A stretch of 64,000 nt of DNA from Orobanche coerulescens (GCA_033398695.1 CM065804.1:10587001-10651000); one strand, 5' to 3'. Positions 1 through 11,418 are shown, counted from the stretch's first letter. Program-made: numbers and translations. The notes: generated from the letters alone by a model not told the origin.

Positions 1-53
1 AGGCACGCCTTTAACAACTATGATAGTTAGATACTAATAGCTTTTTGTTTCAG

Positions 54-2749
54 GGCTGGACTACAACATATGAAGATAGAGCGCGTCAAGAAGTTCGAGT
101 ATTGCTTACCCTGTAAGTGAAACTTATGCTCTTTCTGTAATTTATATTAAGAAAGTGCTATCAGATATCTTTGACTATATGTATTTTATAAGGCTAATGA
201 GACAAATGTAGAGGGAGAGGAGGGACCTGCAGAAGGCTGAAAGCCATGGTGTCTGGCACCTTCTTGTTTTGGATACTTTTTATTTAGTTTTGATTCAGTC
301 ACTTGTGAGTTACTTGCCATCTATGTGCTTTTCATCGTTTCAATTGTTATATAAGTTTATGTTTTAGTTTAAGTTTTCCAGTTCGATTGTATGTGCTGAA
401 GAAAATCTACATGCTTGGTAGGTATCTATTAGTCTGGCCATTAAGTTATGATCTTGTTAATTGTTTATATGTATATGATGTATGTAATTCCATGTTGATA
501 TGTTTGTTTCTAGACCAGCCATCACCAGAAAAATATTATCGTACATTGAGAAATCATCAAAATAATGTGGATTTTGAGAGATTTGCAGCTCTCCCTTAAT
601 TCTCCTAGTCATACTTTTGAATGGAAATCGTTGACTGGTAATTTTGTAGGAGTATCATTCACAGGCCTTGACAATATGTGGCATGGCTTTAAGGTTTCAG
701 TCGGCTGTTGTTTGGCCTCTTTTGCGCCTGAGATTCGTCATTAAACTGCAGAACTGACCCTTGCATTTCCACAATAATTATTTTTTTATTGTCGTTGCTC
801 CCCTGTAAAATTGTAATACTGTAGGATGTAATTAGGTGTTATTTGTGTCGTTTTAGCAAGCAGTGGGATACCAAATTCTACTTTCTGGTATATCAGCAAT
901 AGCAAGGTTCTTTATAAAACTTATGTTATTGCACTTGCACATCTTTTGGCAGACTTCTACGATCCCTTCAAGGAAGATGAAATTGAACAGAGCACAGTGG
1001 TGTCCATCCTGTTCCCGATAGACCCCAAGCCAGTAAGACTCTAACCTGTGCAATTTTTGCAACGTTATTAAGAAATACTACGAGATCATTTTGGAACATC
1101 ATTTTGGAACAGATTCGAAGGAATGTGATATGCTAACCTAGTTATAATTATGCCTCCAGGTTTTCTGCGAGTTTGATTGGGAATTAGATGAACTAGAGGT
1201 ACGTCCGATATGTTCTGGCATTTGGCATTATAATCTGCAAATTGTTGCTGAAAGATTATTTTCTTTTATGTTGATTGTTATCTCGAAAACTCTTTTTTGG
1301 CTGTTGAACAAAAAAATCATTTAGGAGTTCTGTTATGTCGAAAACCCTTTTTTGACTGTTGAACAAAAAAATCATTTAGGAGTTCACCGTTAATCTTATC
1401 GTGGCAGAGGATCTATCGGAGGACCAGAAAGAACCTTTCAAGGTAAAATTTTCATGAGTATGGCCATGCAGCTCGTGTCTCGACATTTTCGACCTCTTGT
1501 TTGATTATCTTCTATTGACTTGCAGCATTTATTCCTTTCTTTTTTTGGGTTTAGGATTTTGTGAAGGAGAAAGTTCGAGAAGCTAAAAAAGCTAATCGAG
1601 AGGTAGTTTTTTTTTTTTTTTTTTTTTTTTTTGTATTTCTAACTATGGTGCCGACCTCATATCATTTTGGGACCAAGGCTTACATGTATTTCTAACTATG
1701 GTGCGAAAAAGAACTTGTGGTTTTGTATTCTGATACCACTCATGCAATATTGAATGCTGCTTTCTTTTTGTAAAAAGGCAAGGGAGGCTCGTAAAAAGGT
1801 GCTGGCGGAAATGAGTGACGAGACGAGGGCTGCGTTTGGCAATATGAAAATCTTCAAATTCTATCCTGTACCCACACCCGACACTCCTGATGTATCGAGC
1901 GTCAAGGTGAATATTTTCATTCTTAAGGATAGTGCTTAATCGAGAAATTATATAATAAGTAAAATTTAATATTTAATCAAAATTTTATATAATGTTTTTT
2001 AAAAATTTAAATTTTTTGTTACATCAATAAATTACAACGTTGCTTGATTGCTTTTTTTTTTAAAATAAGTGAACAAATGGTTTAAAATAAGTTATATCTT
2101 TGTCAAAATTACTAAACTGAAAAGGTTGTACCTTAGCGGCACAGAGGGACTATTACTTATGCACGGAGGGACTATTACTTAGCTAGTCCATTCATGCGTA
2201 CTATGCTTCTATGGCTATGGAATGCACGCCAATTTTTCTCGAAGTATCTATTCACTATACATGGAGAATAGATGGTCTAAAACGAGTTGTACTTCAGTTT
2301 TTTTTTTTACAATCTCAGCACCAAAATACTTTCGGCAACGTAAAGTGCTATAAACACCATTAATAATCAAGGTGCATCAGTGACTCTAATTTGTTGCCTT
2401 AACTAGTTGTACCTTCATTAAAATTACTAAACTTAAAAGATTGTACCTCTGGGACGTATTACTTAGCTAGTGCATTGATGCATACGATGCTTCTATGGCT
2501 GTGGAATGTACGCCAATTTTCTCCAAGTATCTACTAGCTGTACAAACCATTTGTCGCTTTTTGCACAATAGGTTCACAACTCGATTCCTTTGTATTTTTG
2601 TCTGCATAAATCATTTTTATTCTGTTTAATTTCATTTCTTGTGCGCCGTCGTATAGTGTCGAGTCGACTGACTTTTTGTTCACTCTGAATCTGCTTTGCA
2701 GTCGCCCTTCATTAACAGATACTATGGAAAAGCTTACAAGGTTTTCTAA
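54..2749 (+). CDS. HIT4: HEAT INTOLERANT 4-like protein, C-terminal seven exons (5' part outside window)
   Basis: Seven exons join in one frame with GT/AG borders: 54-112, 953-1032, 1160-1198, 1380-1442, 1555-1602, 1778-1906 and 2702-2749 (TAA). The upstream intron ends at 53 with a TACTAAT branch-like motif at 32-38. The product is acidic then Lys/Arg-rich: FEYCLPYFYDPFKEDE, then VFCEFDWELDELE, a helical segment rich in KKANREAREARKK, and a C-terminus with FYPVPTPDTPD and PFINRYYGKAYKVF. From memory this matches the C-terminus of plant HIT4, a nuclear chromatin protein needed for heat-induced chromocentre decondensation and release of transcriptional silencing; no database check was possible. 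The frame is undamaged, so I expect a live gene. The start codon and N-terminus lie before base 1. It is the only conventional host gene in the window. Confidence 0.7.
1276..1385 (+). repeat. 55-bp tandem duplication that duplicates a 3' splice site
   Basis: Two adjacent copies (1276-1330 and 1331-1385) of a 55-bp unit differ at only a few bases. Each carries the pyrimidine-rich tract, the AG acceptor (1323-1324 and 1378-1379) and the first exon bases GAGTTC. The coding frame needs the second acceptor. Use of the first would insert 55 nt (not a multiple of three) and run into TAA at 1391-1393. Confidence 0.85.
2105..2533 (+). repeat. Dispersed direct repeat inside the last intron
   Basis: A block at 2105-2250 recurs at 2420-2533 with scattered substitutions; both contain AAAATTACTAAACT, TTACTTAGCTAGT and GCTTCTATGGCT followed by CGCCAATTTT. 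Copy 1 also has a small internal duplication of GGGACTATTACTTA. Origin unknown; it sits wholly inside the 795-bp intron 1907-2701. Confidence 0.7.
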
Positions 2750-3057
2750 AGTTACACGCCGAGGACAAATTTTCTAAAGAGTTGGTGAGGGCCAGGGACA
2801 ATGAAACAGAAAGGGATGCGAATTTAATTATAGTTCCATTTTGTTTTTGATGGGAGAAGCTATAAATGTGTTAAGACGGTTAATTGAATTTGTATGCTGC
2901 GGTTTCCTTCTATGAATAATTTTGATGGAGAGATCTTACGATGGTTGCGTCATTTTAAAAGATAACTTTTTTCTTTAAGAAAAATTTGCTCCAATTTTCA
3001 ATTAAATCATTAATTTTGTTTTCCAATTGTACCATCGTACTCCCATTATGCTTTCAA
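2750..3057. other. 3' UTR and downstream spacer of the HIT4-like gene
   Basis: AT-rich non-coding sequence after the TAA at 2749. I see no ORF or RNA gene. It probably contains the 3' UTR and polyadenylation region; no canonical AATAAA stands out. Confidence 0.5.
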
Positions 3058-4572
3058 TTAGGTCATTTTGTCAATTTAATCTAACGGAAGCTGGTGTGAC
3101 GTTGACGTACACCACTGACGTGGTGTCACGGGGTGCGGCTCACTGAGGTTCAGGCCGTCGAATTCGTGCAGCGGATCACGAATCACCCCTGCGCCTAGGA
3201 GACTTTCGAGTTTTCGTCCGGCTACCATCAATGAGATTTCATAGAATACCAACATTAGAGATATCATGCACTGGTCCATTGTGCTGCGTAAAACGCTAGG
3301 CACTCGCCTGTCCTTTGCCTCCGACCAACTAAGGGCCGTTATCTTATACCCTTCAAGCTTAACCAAAAATGGCACTCGGCACTAAGGGTCACTCACATGC
3401 CCGAAGTGCAATTCCTCGTGCTCGACACTCACTCGGGACTTCCTAGGTGCAGTATCTTGATGCCCTTGAGAGTACCTCACCCGAGACGGACAACCTTTTA
3501 GATCTTGGCTTAGATTCATGCCATCAATAGATATTTGCCTCTCACGATGTTTGGGACTACTTTGCATACCGACATATTACCTTCAATCTGCAATGTGGTG
3601 TTGTCTCGCAACCACATGTACAAGCCAACGATCCCCCGCAGCATAGCCGGAACCGATAGCTAATGCTTACGAGTAAGCTCACGAGGCGTATGATATAGAT
3701 GAGTGCCTCGATTGCCCAATCGACATAGAGGAAGTGTTATATGGCCGACGACATCCCTTCGGTCACACTAGAGCCTCCATGCCAACCTTAAGCCCAACGC
3801 AGACCACATAGGTCCTACGCCGCCCTAACGATTTCCAACTCGCTAGGGAACTCCTCGCACACTTCGAATGCTTAGAGTTGGCTCCCTAGAGTCCCCCCTT
3901 ACCTCTAGGAAGATTGCACGCTTGGTGCTCGACAGCACGAAGAAGATTGGCCGCTTGCCCACCATTGTCTATCTAAGGACTGTCCCCCCTATAATAGGCT
4001 TATAGAAATATTCCCTTGTAATTGCACTAGACATTGATCGGCCGAAGAAGCACATAGAGTTTAACTCCCTCACCCGAACTCCAAATCCTTATCCGCTTGA
4101 ACCGTAGAGTAGCTTATGACATTATCTCTCAGTCCTCAAAGTTTTAGCCCCATCCGATACTCGAGGAGTGAGGAATTGCCTCTGCAATATTCTGAAACTA
4201 CTACAATGCCACTGCACTGCAGCATCTTGATCCTTCGCATCGTTCGCTACTCAAACGGAACCGTCTAGCTGTGAAACTTGGTGGAGACCTTCCCAACACT
4301 CCAAGGAACTCCCCACTCCAAGCATTCCACGAAACTATGCTCCTAAAGCCCTCTGCTCAACGACTCAATGTCCTGCTCGCGCACGGACACACTCCGGACG
4401 CCGACCACTGTCCCACATCCCCAACCTTATTCGTGTCGCAGGGCAACTATCCAACATAATCCTTTGTTAGTCTGGGGCAATCCCGGGTACTCCGAATAAT
4501 GTGTAAAGTGCCCTGTGACACGTGGGCTCCTTACGTCAGCGCGATGCCAACTTCTGTTAAGTAAAAATTGAC
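3058..4572. mobile_element. Possible large terminal-inverted-repeat (MULE-like) element
   Basis: The ends resemble each other in inverted orientation over about 50-60 bp. The left end carries GTCAATTTAATCTAACGGAA and then GACGTGGTGTCACGGGG; the reverse complement of the right end reads GTCAATTTTTACTTAACAGAA and then CCACGTGTCACAGGG. The interior is more GC-rich than its surroundings and has no convincing protein in any frame. Outer ends and target duplication could not be fixed, so the class is a guess. Confidence 0.4.
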
Positions 4573-4788
4573 GGAATTGATGGAAAAGATCCAGTTTTTG
4601 TATCAAGTTCAAGGGTTATTAAGCTGGTAGCGGATCAGATACTTGAGGAAACTTGGAAAGGATCACCGTGCTTAAGTTTGAGGGTTAAATTTTTCGTGCC
4701 TAGGGCTGAAATTGGAATCAATCCGCATAAATCCGAAAACTGAAGCTAGTTAACAGAAAAAATCAAGAACCATAAGTTGTGTTGGGAT

Positions 4789-5101
4789 TAGGGATGGCAA
4801 TGGGCCGGATCTGGACCGGATCTTGTTTATCCCAGATCTAGATCCATTTTTCTTGTTGAGATCCAGATCTAGTCCAAATCCATGGATCCAAAAATCTATA
4901 CGAATCTGGTCCACAAATCCCTCTTTTAAGCTAAAATAGTACTTAAAATGACGTAATATTAGTCCCACACTACTATAAAAAAATTCAAAATAAATCAGCA
5001 AACACAAACATCATATCACGAGCTACTTTCTTGTTTATGAGATAAGTCACATCACATCACAAACAACTTTTGTTTTTTATAATAAAGAATTTGGGTTTTA
5101 A

Positions 5102-5147
<46 letters not shown>

Positions 5148-5327
5148 CCGCGGGTCGGATCTGGGTCGGATCCGGGTTTAAAAATTTAAAATCCAGATCC
5201 GCTTCCGCTCCACAATTTTTTTTTGTAGATCCAGATACGACGGATCTAAAAATTTGAGATCCAGATCCTCAAAAACGGATTCGAATCTGCGGATCTGAAT
5301 CGGATCCAAGATCTACTGCCATCTCTA
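4789..5327. mobile_element. hAT-type MITE 1 with 8-bp target duplication
   Basis: Terminal inverted repeats TAGGGATGGCA (left) and TAGAGATGGCA (reverse complement of right) bound a 539-bp non-coding element. Flanks are GTTGGGAT (4781-4788) and ATTGGGAT (5328-5335), an 8-bp duplication with one mismatch. Subterminal GGATCC/GGATCTGG repeats recur in both halves. Inserted in LINE L1. Confidence 0.85.
5102..5147. repeat. (TA)n(GA)n microsatellite inside MITE 1
   Basis: A run of about 11 TA dinucleotides passes directly into about 11 GA dinucleotides. Confidence 0.95.
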
Positions 5328-5481
5328 ATTGGGATGGAACATTTTAGTAAGTGGAAGGACGACACTTGTGCAATCTATGCTTTCGTCAATACCGACCTAT
5401 GCTCTTTCCTTTTATATTCTTCCTAAAACCACTTTACATGATATCAACATAGTGCAAGGTTCTTTCTTATGTGGAGGGGAC

Positions 5482-5959
5482 TAAGGCTGGCAATTTCCGA
5501 CGCGACACGATAACCCGACATGAACACGCACGAAATTAATGGATTAGTCTTTGGCCTTATCGTGTTCGTGTCCTTATCGTGTCGACACGATAAGGACATG
5601 CTAATTTCGTGTCGTGTTCGTGTTCGTGTCGGATTTGTGTCGTGTCGTGTCGTGTTCGTGTAATCCGATAATATTTATATATTTGTAGCATTAATTTTAT
5701 TATCATTTTAAATATTTTAAGTTTATTTTCTAATTTTTTTAATTTATCGATTCGTGTCGTATTGTGTCGTTATCGTCTCGTGTCAACACGAAAAATATCG
5801 TGTCATATCGTGTTCGTGTCGTGTCCGTGTTTCAACCTTTCTTGTCGTGTTCGTGTCGGGCATATACTTAACGAGCCGTGTTCGTGTTTGGCCTTATCGT
5901 GTCGTGTCGTTATTGTGTCGACCCGATAACGACCCGAAACGCACGAATTGCCAGCCCTG
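5482..5959. mobile_element. hAT-type MITE 2 with 8-bp target duplication
   Basis: Ends are TAAGGCTGGCAATT and the inverse of AATTGCCAGCCCTG. Flanks are GAGGGGAC (5474-5481) and GATGGGAC (5960-5967), 7 of 8 identical. The interior is filled with short CGTGTCG/CGACACG direct and inverted repeats around an AT-rich centre. Apparent reading frames here are by-products of this repeat. It splits LINE L1. Confidence 0.85.
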
Positions 5960-5998
5960 GATGGGACGGATAATAATTCTACAATCGCCTGGGTGAGT

Positions 5999-6568
5999 AG
6001 GGGTGTGCATGGTACGGCATGGTATAGTTTTACGGTAAAATATTTGATTTATTATGATTTAATATCATAACATATGTTTTTTGCGGTTTGGTAGTTCGGT
6101 ATTTCGGTTTGGTTTACATCGATACAGTATTTTTTCGATCTTTCTACTTGATACTTGATAGCATTAATAACACAAAAATATTTGAATAAATTAATTCAAC
6201 AAGGTACCCTAAATAGTTGATCGAAATTAATAGTTAAACCAAAAAATCACACTAACCTTAAGACAGCAACTAATATAATATTCAAGTTTTCATCCAATTA
6301 TTTTGGAGGATAAAAAGATAAAAAAAGAAAAAAGAAGACAAACAAGTGTCTGTAACTACTATATATATATGATATATTATCATAAAAATATTTAATATAA
6401 ATAACAGAACAGTACAGATTTTTTCCGGCATTTAAGTCAAATACCATACTGTTACCGAAATTTCGGTTTTATAAAAAATAAAAATCATATATCTCGGTTT
6501 AAATGGTTTATCGTTTTTTTCGGTACGGTTTTTACGGTGCGTTGCGTGGTTTCGGTTTCATCGGTTTT
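5999..6568. mobile_element. Third small insertion in LINE L1 (MITE-like)
   Basis: The LINE frame stops at TGAGT (5994-5998) and resumes after a second TGAGT (6569-6573). The intervening 570 bp begins AGGGGTGTGCATGGTACGG, a start often seen in plant MITEs, and contains repeated CGGTTT/GGTACGG motifs. No inverted right end was found, so class and exact duplication length are uncertain. Confidence 0.6.
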
Positions 6569-7405
6569 TGAGTTGGGAGGAATTTGTATTGAAAAATCTG
6601 AGGGAGGCTTGGAAATTAGGGATATTGAAGCGCTCAACAAAGCATTTGTAGGAAAATGGATATGGAGGTTTCTAGAGGATAAAGAGAGTCTATGGGTGGG
6701 AGTGGTGGAGTCGAGATATGGGGGTTTCGGGAGTGAAGGTAGAGGTGGGGGTTTAGCGAGGGCGTCTATTTGGTGGAGACATATTTGTTGTATGTTGTGG
6801 TGCTTGAAAGGGTTATGGTCTTGAAACAAGTCGTAGTGTGTCTAATAGAAACTTGGAGAGCCTCAACAATTTAATTGATATTTTGAACAAAGTGGAGATG
6901 AAGGATAATGAAAAAGATTGTTGGATTTGGCAACCTGCAACAATGGCATGTATACAACCAACTTGGTGTACCAATGACGGAAAACGAGAACAATTGTGGA
7001 AGAGCTGGGCGATCGCCAAAGCGGTACCTACGGCATGGAAGTTGATGAAGGGGAGAGTGGCAACTAAGGATAATTTGGAGAAAAGGAGCATGGTGTTCAA
7101 TAATAATGAAAAGGTATGTCCTCTTTGCAAAGAAAAGGATGAAACATCAACCCACTTTTTCTTTGTTGTATATATGCAAGCTCGTTTTGAAATGAAGTAC
7201 TTAACTGGTTGGGAGTATCTACGGTAATGCACACGAACCCTGTCTATACACTTTCTCCAATTTTCGGAGCGATCGGGGAATAGGAGGAAAGCTCAAGTTG
7301 CAACATCAATCTGGCTAGGTATCATTTGAAATATTTGGCATATGTAAGGCAGAAGTGGTGTTTGATAATAAAACTTGTAATATAGACATGGTGATTAATA
7401 CATTA

Positions 7406-7745
7406 AGGCTTGTTTGTTATGTGTGATTAAGGTGTATAATATATTTAATACACATTTATATCTTGTTTGGTATAAAGTATAGAGTCCTTGATAAAATTCG
7501 GGTCCGTATAAATTATACTAATTTCTAGTATTACGTATCCCACCTAAGAGGTGGTATTAGGTGATATTAAAAAATATTGCAACTAATAAATCTAATAAAC
7601 CACCAAATTTCTATATTTGCAGAGAATTTAATACTTCGTACCAAATATGATATTAATTTCTTATATTGTATAAGAAATCACAGTCAATCTTATCAAGCTT
7701 TATCTCATACAACTTAATGTGAAATTGGATTACAACTAAGGAGAA
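7406..7745. other. Non-coding spacer between LINE L1 and the inverted segment
   Basis: AT-rich sequence beginning AAGGCTTGTTTGTTATGTG, with a related TTGTTTGGTATAAAG farther in, reminiscent of a MITE start, but no matching right end is present. It probably represents the original left neighbour of LINE L2. Confidence 0.4.
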
Positions 7746-7754
7746 TAGACTATG

Positions 7755-9762
7755 AGAAAACTCGAGAATTTGAGTGGGACCAAGATATGTAAGATAGTTT
7801 TGAGGAATTGAAGAAACGGCTAACTACCACACCGGTCTTATCCTTACCGCAGGGAAACGATGATTTTATAGTGTACAGTGATGCGTCGAGGCTTGGACTA
7901 GGATGCGTTTTGATGCAAAAGGATAAAGTGATTGCCTATGCATCTCGACAGTTGAAACCGTATGAAGAGAGTTATCCTACCCATGATTTGGAATTAGCTG
8001 CAGTTGTGTTTTCCTTAAAGATCTGGAGACATTATCTCTATGGTTCGTCCTGCAAAATTTATACGGACCATAAAAATTTGAAGTACCTCTTTAGCCAAAA
8101 GGAATTAAATATGAGACAGTGGAGATGGCTAGAATTAATTAAAGATTATGATCTTGAAATTCTATATCATCCGGGTAAGGCGAATATTGTGGCGGATGCT
8201 TTGAGTCGTAGATCGATGTCACTTCAAAGGTTGGAAGCCCTTACACCTCAACTAATAATTCAACAAGACTCGATCAGGCAGGATATCGAGGTTTGGCTTC
8301 AGAAAATTCAAGGTCAATTATGTGTACTAGAAATTGCTTCGTCCTTGAACGATGATATCAAGGCTAAGTAATTTGAGGATCCGATGTTGGTTCAATTGAC
8401 AAAAGATGTATAAAAAGGAAAAGCACATGGATTTGTGATTCAAGAAGATGGGGTATTAAGATTTCGAGGAAGACTTTGTGTACCGCATGACATTGAGTTA
8501 AGACATAAAATATTAAAAGAAGCTCACGCTACTCCTTATTCTATTCATCCTGGTACAAGTAAAATGTACAAGGATGTCAAGAATAACTTTTGGTGGAGTA
8601 ACTTAAAGAAAGATGTTAGCGAATTCATATCGAAATGTTTAACTTGTCAGAAAGTTAAAATTGAGCATCAGCGGCCTGCAGGATTATTGAGACCGCTCCC
8701 GATACCCTAGTGGAAGTGGGAGGATATTACTACGGATTTTATCGTCAGCATGCCAAGGACTCGCACTGAAATGAATGTGATTTGGGTCATTATAGATCGA
8801 CTAACCAAATCAGCTCACTTTTAAGGTATTAAAAATACCTGGGGATCGGAGAAGTTAGCGAAAATATTCATTAAGGAAATTGTAAGGTTTCATGGTACCC
8901 CCAAGAGTATAATTTCTGATTTTATGTCGCATTTTTGGCAACCTGTACATAGAGCCTTGGGAACCAAGTTGAAACTTAGTACGTCCTATCACCATCAGAC
9001 TGATGGGCAATCAGAGCGCACCATACAGACAGTAGAGGACATGTTGAGGGCGTGTGCCTTAGATTGGAAGGATGATTGGGAGATGCATTTACCATTGATC
9101 GAATTTACGTATAATAATAGCTGGCATGCCTCGATTAAAATGGCACCATTTGAGGCTTGATACGGGAGACATTGTAGATCACCACTTTGTTGGGACGATG
9201 CATCTGATTTCATTGGTACTGAACCCGATTTATTGGTCGAGACGAGAAGTAAAATTACATTAATGTGGGATAGACTGTTGACTGCACAGAGCTGGCAGAA
9301 GTCGTGCGCAGATGTTCGTCGTCGTCCGTTGGAATTTGAGGTTGGTGACCATGTGTTGCAGAAAGTGTCGCCAACTCGGGGAGTCTACCATTTCGGACGG
9401 AAGGGTAAACTTAGTCCTTGATATATTGGGCCGTTTGAAATCCTCGAACGGGTTGGAGAGCTTGCCTATCGACTAGGCTTACCACCATCATTAAAACATG
9501 TGCATAATGTATTTCATATTTTCCAGTTGAGAAAATACGTACCGGACCCTAGTCATGTAATCGATTTTGGAGAGATTGAATTGGGTCCCGACATCACCTT
9601 TGAGGAAAAACTGATCTAGATTTTGGAATGTCGAGTAAAGCAGCTTAGGCACAAAACCATTCCTTTGGTTAAGATACAATGATCGAGGCATGGATCGGAA
9701 GAAGCTACATGGGAAACGGAGGAGGATATGAGATCGAGATACCCCGGATTATTTTCTTTATA
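7755..9762 (+). pseudogene. Element A pol 3' part: RNase H, integrase, chromodomain-like tail
   Basis: RNase H (7808-8220) shows [39 protein letters not shown] and [12 protein letters not shown], ending [15 protein letters not shown]. The integrase zinc region has HPGTSKMYKD and CLTCQKVKIEHQRP (8550-8690). The core retains WKWEDITTDFIVSMPRTRTE and WVIIDRLTKSAHF, then a stop at 8822. The second catalytic Asp region is deleted (IISD joined directly to FMSHFW), and the Glu-helix [20 protein letters not shown] is kept. The C-terminus (9536-9762) ends in EEATWETEEDMRSRYP, the chromodomain-type tail of Tekay-like chromoviruses. Stops occur at 8369, 8708, 8822, 9158, 9419 and 9617. Non-functional. 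It lies in the inverted segment of element A. Confidence 0.85.
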
Positions 9763-10135
9763 AGTTTCTGGACGAAACTTGTTTTTAGAGGGATAGAATG
9801 TAATATCCGAGATTTTGTTTCGTGTTTTTAATGATGGCATTTTGTACCAATTATTTTGTTTCATTACAACTGTCATTTTGGACTTCGTCTTCCTGGTATG
9901 TATGGTACGAAGTATCAAGATTTACAATGTTTTCCTTGTGAATATGACTTGCTATCGTATGTGTTTCTTCGATTGGATGACGCTCGTCGTGTAGTGTGGT
10001 ATGTTCGTAATGAGTTCGTTATTGTCTCGAATTATAGAAAATGCACCCGGGTCATCTGGACGTGTCGAACGTCTAACCAGACTGTTGAAATTATGGCCGC
10101 ATGAGACGGATATTGCAGACGAGGTGACTGGCTGA

Positions 10136-10380
10136 TTTACGGCCGTATGGTGCCGGTTACGGCCGTAAGGGCTCGGCAGAGTGATGGGCAGTATCCGGAC
10201 GAATGCCGGTTACGACCGTAAGAAGTGGTCGGATACGGCCGTAAGGGTGCTGGGCAGCATCCGGACGAAGTCTGGTTACGGTCGTAAGGCGTGATCGGTT
10301 ACGTCCGTATGTGGTCGGAAGGGTGCTGGGTAGAACTTTCACGAAGGCCGGTTAAGGCCGTAAGTGACCGGCTATATAAG
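10136..10380 (+). promoter_or_regulatory. Element A U3 promoter: seven TTACGGCCGTAA palindromes plus TATA box
   Basis: Near-palindromic TTACGGCCGTAA or one- to two-base variants occur at about 10136, 10156, 10209, 10232, 10275, 10298 and 10351. TATATAAG follows at 10373-10380, about 9 bp after the last copy. Spacing is irregular (20-55 bp). Position upstream of TATA suggests enhancer or activator sites; that is inference. Confidence 0.7.
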
Positions 10381-10544
10381 GCCTTATGTCCGGAAATCTT
10401 GGTCATTTCTCTCATTTCTCACCTACCTTCGAGACCCTTCGGCAAAATTAGAGAATTTGTGAAGAAAATCCTTGGAGAATCATTTGGGAAGTTGGATTTG
10501 AAGTTATTATCATCATCAATCGTCTCCTTGTTGTCCGAATTGAG

Positions 10545-11418
10545 GTAAGATCAATCGAACCCTTGAAATTGGGGGATTTTGGGGGGTTTTAACATGATTA
10601 TGCTCCTTTAGCTTGTTCTAGCTAGGATATATGATAAATCATCATTGTATAACTGAGAATTTATATTAATCTCGAAGTTTTGTGGAATGATTTCGAGAAT
10701 CCTTTCGTTGATTGATCAAATTGGACTATGCCTTCAAGGTGTCCGATAAAATGCTCCAATGGGTAGAAATTAAGAGATTCTCTACATTTCCGTAATATCG
10801 TAATTGATTTGGTACCGTTGTGATCTAGAAACAAACTTCCGAAGAGAGAGTTGAACATAAACCTCCCTTTCGTAGATTTCGTCGCACTGAGTTATCCGAG
10901 GCAAGTACATGGGTTACATTTGGTTGCGAATGTTGTGTATTCCGCATGTATGTTGCTTGCGAACTATGCTTTTGAATGATGTGTTGTTCCTCCAGGGGAT
11001 GGCGTTACGAGGCCTCTGGGGACCGATACTAAGGGGTACGGTCATGGAATGCGTGTGTGCGTTGTTGTTCTTCCACCTGGGGAGGGCCTGGCGAGGTCTC
11101 TGGTGACCGATACTAAGGGGTATGGTTGCGGAAGTGGTTTTCCACCTGGGGAAGGCTCGACGGGGCCTCTAGGGGGTCGGTACTAAGAGGTACGACCGAG
11201 GATCACCAATGGTATCGTCGTGATAACGTGATGTGATGGTTTTGTAAATGATAAATGTTTTGTTAAAGTGAGATATTCCTCAATATAATCTTCTTACAAT
11301 GTTTTCAGACTGTGACAGAAATGTTGGACTATATTTATATGTAACGCTATGTAACTATGTACTTGTACTAGCATTTCGTATGCTAACCCCTCGTTGGGGT
11401 GAAATGTTTACATTTCAG
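10545..11418 (+). other. Predicted intron inside the A LTR
   Basis: Donor GAG|GTAAGATC begins at 10545, about 165 bp after the TATA box. The branch-site match TGCTAAC is at 11381-11387 and the acceptor CATTTCAG|G ends at 11418, 32 nt after the branch A. The same three signals sit in the same order in the other A LTR and in B and F. Confidence 0.55.

Larger units (their letters stand above)
4752..7405 (+). pseudogene. LINE (L1-type) reverse transcriptase 3' remnant, L1
   Basis: Once three inserted small elements are skipped, the + strand reads as the C-terminal part of a plant LINE reverse transcriptase. Visible segments are EKIKNHKLCWDGT (before 4781), SGRTTLVQSMLSSIPTYALS and FYILPKTTLHDINIVQGSF (5348-5473), EGGLEIRDIEALNKAFVGKW with IWRFLEDKESLWV (6590-6710), and a zf-RVT domain ending CPLCKEKDETSTHFF (about 7110-7160). 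A tail like SIWLGII-NIW follows (7300-7345). Several frameshifts and stops make it non-functional. The 5' portion of the LINE is missing. Confidence 0.8.

Noticed and set aside
196..231. Open stretch ANETNVEGEEGPAEG followed by TGA as a gene end
   Set aside because: The exon at 54-112 joins in frame to 953-1032 instead (YCLP|YFYDPFKEDE) and the rest of the HIT4-like protein follows, so this lies in an intron. A minor alternative transcript cannot be excluded.
1606..1632. Poly-T run as a retroposed poly(A) tail on the minus strand
   Set aside because: It sits in an intron directly after a splice donor, with no adjacent coding or duplication; a simple homopolymer.
5754..5996. 80-aa open stretch
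   Set aside because: Caused by CGTGTCG-type repeats within hAT MITE 2; no protein similarity.
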